From contig NZ_CP046530.1 in NCBI RefSeq assembly GCF_030408375.1, positions 248,001 through 312,000 of the forward strand: DNA of 64,000 nucleotides, read 5' to 3'. The DNA comes from Corynebacterium afermentans subsp. lipophilum (GTDB lineage: Bacteria; Actinomycetota; Actinomycetes; Mycobacteriales; Mycobacteriaceae). The position numbers were made by a program, and so were the translations under genes. Under the pieces are notes generated by a model that saw nothing but the letters and a program-made list of their open reading frames with translations, searched no databases and was not told the DNA's origin. Positions 60,520 through 64,000 of this stretch are shown here, one piece after another. How positions within the stretch are numbered: the stretch's first letter is position 1; each line of letters starts with the position of its first letter.

Positions 60520-60917
60520 GCGGCTCATCCTACGTGTCGCCAATTTCACAACAGAAGTGTGGAGAAATCCGAAGTTAGGTATTGCTTACCTCAGGCGGGG
60601 GGTAATCGTGAAAACCACGGCCTTTCCGACATCGCTCGCGTCGGTTTTTGCTTACGGCGTCACCACTGTCGTGTAAAGGGTGCGGACGATACCTTCCATC
60701 ATTCTCACCCGTGCGCAAACTCACGCAATTCTTATCTACTTTAGTGCCGACTTTCAAAATCGGGTTGCGCCCGCGGGATGTGGGTTCTAGCCTCTTGGCT
60801 GGAGAACCTAAGTCGAGTGGCCGACTCTTCGGAGAGGGAGCTCGCAGTCCCTGGTTTTGGGGACAGCCCTAATTCAATGCGTGAGTATTGGATTCGCGTC
60901 GACACAAGGAGTAGTCC
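60520..60917. other. Intergenic region between menB and the secreted-protein gene
   Basis: 398 nt with base composition visibly lower in GC than the flanking core genes. It contains the DtxR-like box (60575-60593), an inverted repeat AATTCAAT (60871-60878) / ATTGGATT (60887-60894), and an AAGGAG ribosome-binding site before the ATG at 60918. No gene is supported. Confidence 0.4.
60575..60593. promoter_or_regulatory. Candidate DtxR (iron regulator) box upstream of menB
   Basis: TTAGGTATTGCTTACCTCA matches the DtxR/IdeR consensus TTAGGTTAGGCTAACCTAA at 14 of 19 positions, with both half-site cores (TTAGGT and ACCT) intact. It is 56 nt upstream of the menB start codon, where it would control menB on the minus strand, possibly in response to iron. 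Confidence 0.55.
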
Positions 60918-61709
60918 ATGAAGAAATTGCTCGCAAGTCTCAGTGTTTCGGTGATCCTTTCCGGCGGATTTGTGACCGAAAAGGCGAATGCTAAAGACGT
61001 CACCGACTCAGATCAGATTGTAACCGTGAACAACAACAGTGACGCTGCGCGTAGCGTCTCTCCATCCGCAAAGAGCATTACAATTCGGAATGCCTCGGGA
61101 GGTGGGATCGGGGAGAAGATCGATACTCCTTCGGGGGTGCAACTCGAGTGGAGTATTGAGTCGCCCGTAGAGGAACATCAAAAGTCGTTCAGGGTAGAGG
61201 CGGATGGTCAGGTTGACCTGCATGTCGATCGGAACAGTGGCGCTCTACTCGTCCGAGTTGACGGATCTGATGTGGCGCTCATTGACGCTCCGTGGGCGCG
61301 CGACGCTGCCGGAAAGGCGCTCCCCACCCACTACGAAGTCGCTGGCGATACGTTCACCCAAGTTGTCGAGGTGAATCAACCCGACGTGGCCTATCCCATT
61401 GAAGCCGATCCCCGCGTGAATTGGGGGATTGTCAGCGGTCATATTTACTTCAGCAAGGAAGAAACTCGGCGAATGGCTGCCTCATCGGCAGCGGGGGCAG
61501 CAATTTCACCTTTCTGGGTTCTGGTTCCGCCCCCGTTCGGCGAGGTATTAGGGGCGTGGTGGGCAGACAATAGTGTTAACGTGACCGTCTGGGCAACAGC
61601 GGCGGTGGCGCAGGACAAATGTCTCGCGCTCAAAGTTGGCGCTACGGGCAGCGTTTCTCCTCCATCGTTAGGAGTAACTCCGGAACACTACACGCAGGGA
61701 TGTGCTTAG
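60918..61709 (+). CDS. Secreted protein of unknown function in AT-richer insert
   Basis: 263 residues. Signal peptide MKKLLASLSVSVILSGGFVT with cleavage near KANAKD. The middle contains a beta-rich domain ending APWARDAAGKALPTHYEV and TQVVEVNQPDVAYPIEADPR; the pattern PWA.DA.G..PT.Y.V....QVV......AYP..ADP is frequent in secreted proteins of actinobacteria. The C-terminal third is hydrophobic with Pro (AISPFWVLVPPPFGEVLGAWW) and has two cysteines (QDKCLALKVG; YTQGCA). Codon use is unlike the core genes (more GAT, TCG/TCT, ATT). It forms a pair with the next gene (3-nt gap) and is likely acquired DNA. Confidence 0.8.
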   Translation: MKKLLASLSVSVILSGGFVTEKANAKDVTDSDQIVTVNNNSDAARSVSPSAKSITIRNASGGGIGEKIDTPSGVQLEWSIESPVEEHQKSFRVEADGQVDLHVDRNSGALLVRVDGSDVALIDAPWARDAAGKALPTHYEVAGDTFTQVVEVNQPDVAYPIEADPRVNWGIVSGHIYFSKEETRRMAASSAAGAAISPFWVLVPPPFGEVLGAWWADNSVNVTVWATAAVAQDKCLALKVGATGSVSPPSLGVTPEHYTQGCA

Positions 61710-61712
61710 CTG

Positions 61713-62111
61713 ATGCCGATCTCTGGAGCAAATCTTCACTCTGCCAGGCTCACTAGGCGGGAGAGGGGCCTCAATCTCTCGTGGCTGGTCGCGCTGACGG
61801 TGCCCGCGTTGGGCTTGGCTTATTCGTGCATTACCAATGCACAGTCTGCAGCTGAATATTGTTGGGGCATCTCCGCAGCCGTAATTGTGTTTGGAGCCCT
61901 CTTCTATTTGGTTCCCAGGTATTCCCGCACGAAGCCCAGGCGATTTCTGCCCAGTTCCTTTGCTCCATTGTTTGCGGCGTACATCCCCGGTGTCATCGGG
62001 TTTTGGCAGGGGGGACTTTCTGCGGCTTCCTTGCTCTATCCGATTCTTCTCTACGCATTCGTTGCAGGCAGCGGGCGTCTCTATAAATGGGCTGAGGATG
62101 CCGCGCCGTAA
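61713..62111 (+). CDS. Small four-helix membrane protein paired with the secreted protein
   Basis: 132 residues; the start at 61713 is 3 nt after the preceding stop, so the pair is cotranscribed. Helices lie at about 23-42 (LSWLVALTVPALGLAYSC), 48-67 (YCWGISAAVIVFGALFYLV), 82-98 (FAPLFAAYIPGVIGFW) and 103-122 (SAASLLYPILLYAFVAG). No motif recognised. A secreted protein followed by a small polytopic protein is a common plan for toxin/immunity or export pairs; nothing proves that here. Confidence 0.75.
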   Translation: MPISGANLHSARLTRRERGLNLSWLVALTVPALGLAYSCITNAQSAAEYCWGISAAVIVFGALFYLVPRYSRTKPRRFLPSSFAPLFAAYIPGVIGFWQGGLSAASLLYPILLYAFVAGSGRLYKWAEDAAP

Positions 62112-62240
62112 TCAATTGTTATGGGGCGTGTACGCGAGGGCCTTCACGATGTCGCAGGTTATTCCAACTGTGCTGACCTCGACGGAATCACTGAAAGGAC
62201 CCATAGTGTTATGTTGCCTGCCGTTGGTCCCTGCGCGAGA

Positions 62241-62270
62241 TCGAAGGGCTGGGCGGTGGAGTACAGCATG
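62241..62270 (-). pseudogene. Relic copy of the menB start
   Basis: Identical over 23 bp to 60491-60513 and 27/30 over 62241-62270. Read on the minus strand it codes for MLYSTAQPFD against MSYSTAQPFD in menB and soon loses the frame. Directly upstream (62271-62280) GGGTAATCGT equals 60600-60609, which in the intact locus is 79 bp further out, so the DtxR-box segment is missing here. It marks the right side of the inserted block. Confidence 0.75.
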
Positions 62271-62350
62271 GGGTAATCGTACTCACGGACATTTCTAGTC
62301 AGGCGGCTTTGCTTTGATGGGCAGTGTCCTGCGAACTGGCCGATGCGCCT

Positions 62351-62398
62351 GCTTTATAACTCTTTATAACTACCCCAACCTATAAAGAGGTATAAAGC
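62351..62398. promoter_or_regulatory. Palindrome of CTTTATA words directly before menC
   Basis: GCTTTATAACTCTTTATA (62351-62368) and TATAAAGAGGTATAAAGC (62381-62398) pair at 17 of 18 positions over a 12-nt loop. Each arm has the word TTTATA twice, exactly 10 bp apart, one helical turn. It ends 4 nt before the menC ATG, so it covers the ribosome-binding region; repressor binding or an RNA hairpin would block menC translation. Very AT-rich for this genome. Confidence 0.7.
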
Positions 62399-62402
62399 AC
62401 CC

Positions 62403-63365
62403 ATGCTGCCTTCCGCCGACGAAATCCTCGAGCGCGCCCACGTCGTCGCCCTGCCCATGGCCGTGAAATTCCGCGGCGTGACCACCCGCGAGGCCCTGCT
62501 CATCGACGGCCCCGCCGGCTGGGGCGAATTTTCCCCGTTTACCGAATACGGGCCCGAAGAATCCGCCGCGTGGCTGCGCGCCGGGCTCGAAGCGGCGTTC
62601 ACTGGGCTGCCCGAGGCTCACGGCGAAGTCGAGGTCAACGGCACTATCCCCGCCGTCGCGGACGTCCAGCCAGTGCTCGCGCGCTACCCCGGCGTTTCCA
62701 CCTTCAAAATCAAGGTGGCGGAGAAGGGGCAGTCGCTTGACGACGACCTCCGGCGCGTCGCCGCCGTCCGCCAGCTGCGCCCCGACGCGAAGCTGCGCGT
62801 GGACGCCAACCGCGGCTGGAGCGTCGACCAGGCCATCGAGGCCGCCGAGAAGCTCGGGGAGCTGGAGTACATCGAGCAGCCCTGCGCCACCGTGGAGGAA
62901 CTCGCGGAGGTCCGACGGCGCACCAGCACGGCGATCGCGGCGGACGAGTCCATCCGCCGCGCCGCCGACCCGTACCGTGTGGCCGAACTCGGGGCGGCTG
63001 ATGTGGCGGTGTGCAAGGTGGCGCCGTTAGGTGGCGTCGATAAGCTTCTGCGTATTGCCCGCGACTTGGACCTCGATGTGACCGTGGCCAGCGCGTTGGA
63101 TACCGCCGTCGGGATGGACGCGGGTCTGGTGGCGGCGAAGCTGACCGGCTCGCGCGCGGCGGGGCTGGCCACGCAGCGGCTGTTCGTAGAAGATGTCGCC
63201 GCGCCGCGCGAGCTCGCGAACGGCCGGCTGGAGATCACCCGCACCACCCCCGATCCGGACAGGCTTCACGGGCTGCGCGCGCCGGCGAAGCGCCGCGACT
63301 GGTGGTTCGACCGCGTCCGCGCCTGCGTAGAGGTGCTATCAGTAGATCCCCAATTCCGGGTGTAA
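62403..63365 (+). CDS. menC: o-Succinylbenzoate synthase
   Basis: 320 residues, enolase superfamily. Catalytic Lys in STFKIKVAEKG (KxK), metal ligands Asp in RVDANRGWS, Glu in EYIEQPC and Asp in IAADESIRR, second Lys in DVAVCKVAPLGG. The N-terminal capping domain has VKFRGVTTREALLIDGPAGWGEFSPF. It dehydrates SHCHC to OSB, the MenE substrate. No clear Shine-Dalgarno sequence is seen; the start abuts the palindrome described above. Confidence 0.94.
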   Translation: MLPSADEILERAHVVALPMAVKFRGVTTREALLIDGPAGWGEFSPFTEYGPEESAAWLRAGLEAAFTGLPEAHGEVEVNGTIPAVADVQPVLARYPGVSTFKIKVAEKGQSLDDDLRRVAAVRQLRPDAKLRVDANRGWSVDQAIEAAEKLGELEYIEQPCATVEELAEVRRRTSTAIAADESIRRAADPYRVAELGAADVAVCKVAPLGGVDKLLRIARDLDLDVTVASALDTAVGMDAGLVAAKLTGSRAAGLATQRLFVEDVAAPRELANGRLEITRTTPDPDRLHGLRAPAKRRDWWFDRVRACVEVLSVDPQFRV

Positions 63366-63415
63366 AATCGGACAATCGTGTTGGAATCGGGGGCGCGCCC
63401 GCTAACCTTTGCGCC

Positions 63416-64000
63416 ATGTCGACTCCCGTACTCCACGAATCCGCCGCACTTTCCGACGGCGACCTGGCCAAATCGCCCGAACCCGGCGAGTGGCGCCGCC
63501 AGCTCATCGGCCTGATCACCGGCGTGGTGCTGGCTGTGCTTGTCTACATCTTCTTCCCCTCTGGCGCGGCGGACACCGTCGCCCAGTCCTCTGGCGCGAA
63601 GGAAGGCGTGGAGTACTCCGCGGACACCATGCGCATCGTCGCCGCCACCACCGTGCTCATGGGCGCGTGGTGGATGACCGAGGCGATCCCGCTGGCCGCC
63701 ACCGCGCTGCTGCCCATCGCCGTGTTCCCGCTGGCAGGAGTCGCGCCGTTTAAAGACGTCTCCTCGCCGTACGCCTCCGCGACGATCTTCCTGTTCATGG
63801 GCGGATTCCTCATGGCGTTGGGCCTGCAGCGCTGGAACCTGCACCGCCGCCTGGCGCTGATGGTGGTCAAGGTGGTGGGCACCAGCCCGAAGCGCATCAT
63901 CTTGGGCTTCATGATCGCCACCGGGTTTATGTCCATGTGGGTGTCCAACACCGCCACCGCCGTGGTGATGCTGCCGATTGGCACCTCCGTGCTCATGCTC
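63416..64000 (+). CDS. DASS-family (SLC13) anion:sodium symporter, N-terminal part
   Basis: 195 residues seen; the gene runs off the right edge. Start at the ATG 63416. A 25-residue polar N-terminus leads into helices GLITGVVLAVLVYIFFP, MRIVAATTVLMGAWWMTEAIPLAATALLPIAVFPLAG and TIFLFMGGFLMALGLQRWNLHRRLAL; TGFMSMWVSNTATAVVMLPIG is the first SNT sodium/substrate motif. Likely substrates are C4-dicarboxylates or other di-anions. Confidence 0.92.
   Translation, partial: MSTPVLHESAALSDGDLAKSPEPGEWRRQLIGLITGVVLAVLVYIFFPSGAADTVAQSSGAKEGVEYSADTMRIVAATTVLMGAWWMTEAIPLAATALLPIAVFPLAGVAPFKDVSSPYASATIFLFMGGFLMALGLQRWNLHRRLALMVVKVVGTSPKRIILGFMIATGFMSMWVSNTATAVVMLPIGTSVLML

Noticed and set aside
1-64000. 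tRNA or rRNA genes, prophage, plasmid origin, CRISPR array
   Set aside because: I looked for CCA-ended cloverleaf segments, conserved rRNA words, phage structural genes and regular repeats by eye and found none. A tRNA scan could still reveal something I missed.

Overview
The window is chromosomal DNA of a high-GC actinobacterium, almost certainly a Corynebacterium. The evidence is the gene order gpmA-senX3-regX3-ppx-proC-hemACDB...EY...hemL-ccs genes, which as far as I recall matches the corynebacterial order, together with a 33-residue bS22 ribosomal protein, a mycothiol gene (mshA), an ArsR with the corynebacterial Cys15/Cys16/Cys55 arrangement, and a Cmx chloramphenicol exporter on an IS481-family element. 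I cannot name the species.

Layout. 1-4 kb: the end of mshA and three tandem secreted trypsin-like proteases. 4-11 kb: gpmA, the SenX3-RegX3 phosphate-type two-component system, ppx, proC, a BldC-like regulator and bS22 with a clear promoter and terminators. 11-24 kb: a HAD phosphatase, a small thioredoxin-fold protein and a heme cluster (hemA, hemC, fused SUMT-hemD, hemB, two small membrane proteins, a P1B-type ATPase that has lost its catalytic residues, hemE, hemY). 24.3-27 kb: a block that separates hemY from hemL, with a PIN-toxin/double-RHH antitoxin pair, a DedA protein, intergenic repeats and a dehydrogenase. 27-34 kb: hemL and a system II cytochrome c maturation operon, with galE and an XRE regulator at its end. 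35-39 kb: a sugar-type ABC transporter and an AEC permease. 38.96-41.4 kb: a complete 2438-bp IS481-family transposon carrying cmx, with perfect 22-bp ends and a CCTAGC target duplication, inserted exactly at the menA stop codon. 41-48 kb: menA, a Ktr-type K+ uptake pair, an arsenic operon (arsR divergent from acr3-arsC) and a TetR/membrane-protein pair. 49-57 kb: a decayed stretch, menE, an intramembrane protease homologue, a secreted protein, and a two-component system with an ABC transporter. 57-64 kb: a lipoprotein, an M20 amidohydrolase, menB, a two-gene AT-richer insertion flanked by a relic of the menB start, menC, and the start of a DASS transporter.

Functional themes. Heme synthesis, cytochrome c maturation and menaquinone synthesis (menA, menE, menB, menC) together supply the respiratory chain. 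ArsC has a single cysteine, and the mycothiol it would need is made by the pathway that mshA starts.

Strongest unexplained signals: (1) the 11-mer GCTTATCGACG (reverse CGTCGATAAGC) occurs nine times in 64 kb in several reading frames, where about 0.03 would be expected by chance; (2) intergenic palindromes share a grammar in which each arm contains the same short word twice at a fixed spacing; (3) a diverged ~80-bp repeat occurs in two convergent intergenic regions; (4) a catalytically dead P-type ATPase sits in the heme operon; (5) an antitoxin has two RHH domains and matching 8-bp operator boxes; (6) a single CTAG supplies the stop codons of both the transposase and menA; (7) a secreted-protein/membrane-protein pair lies between menB and a relic of its start.
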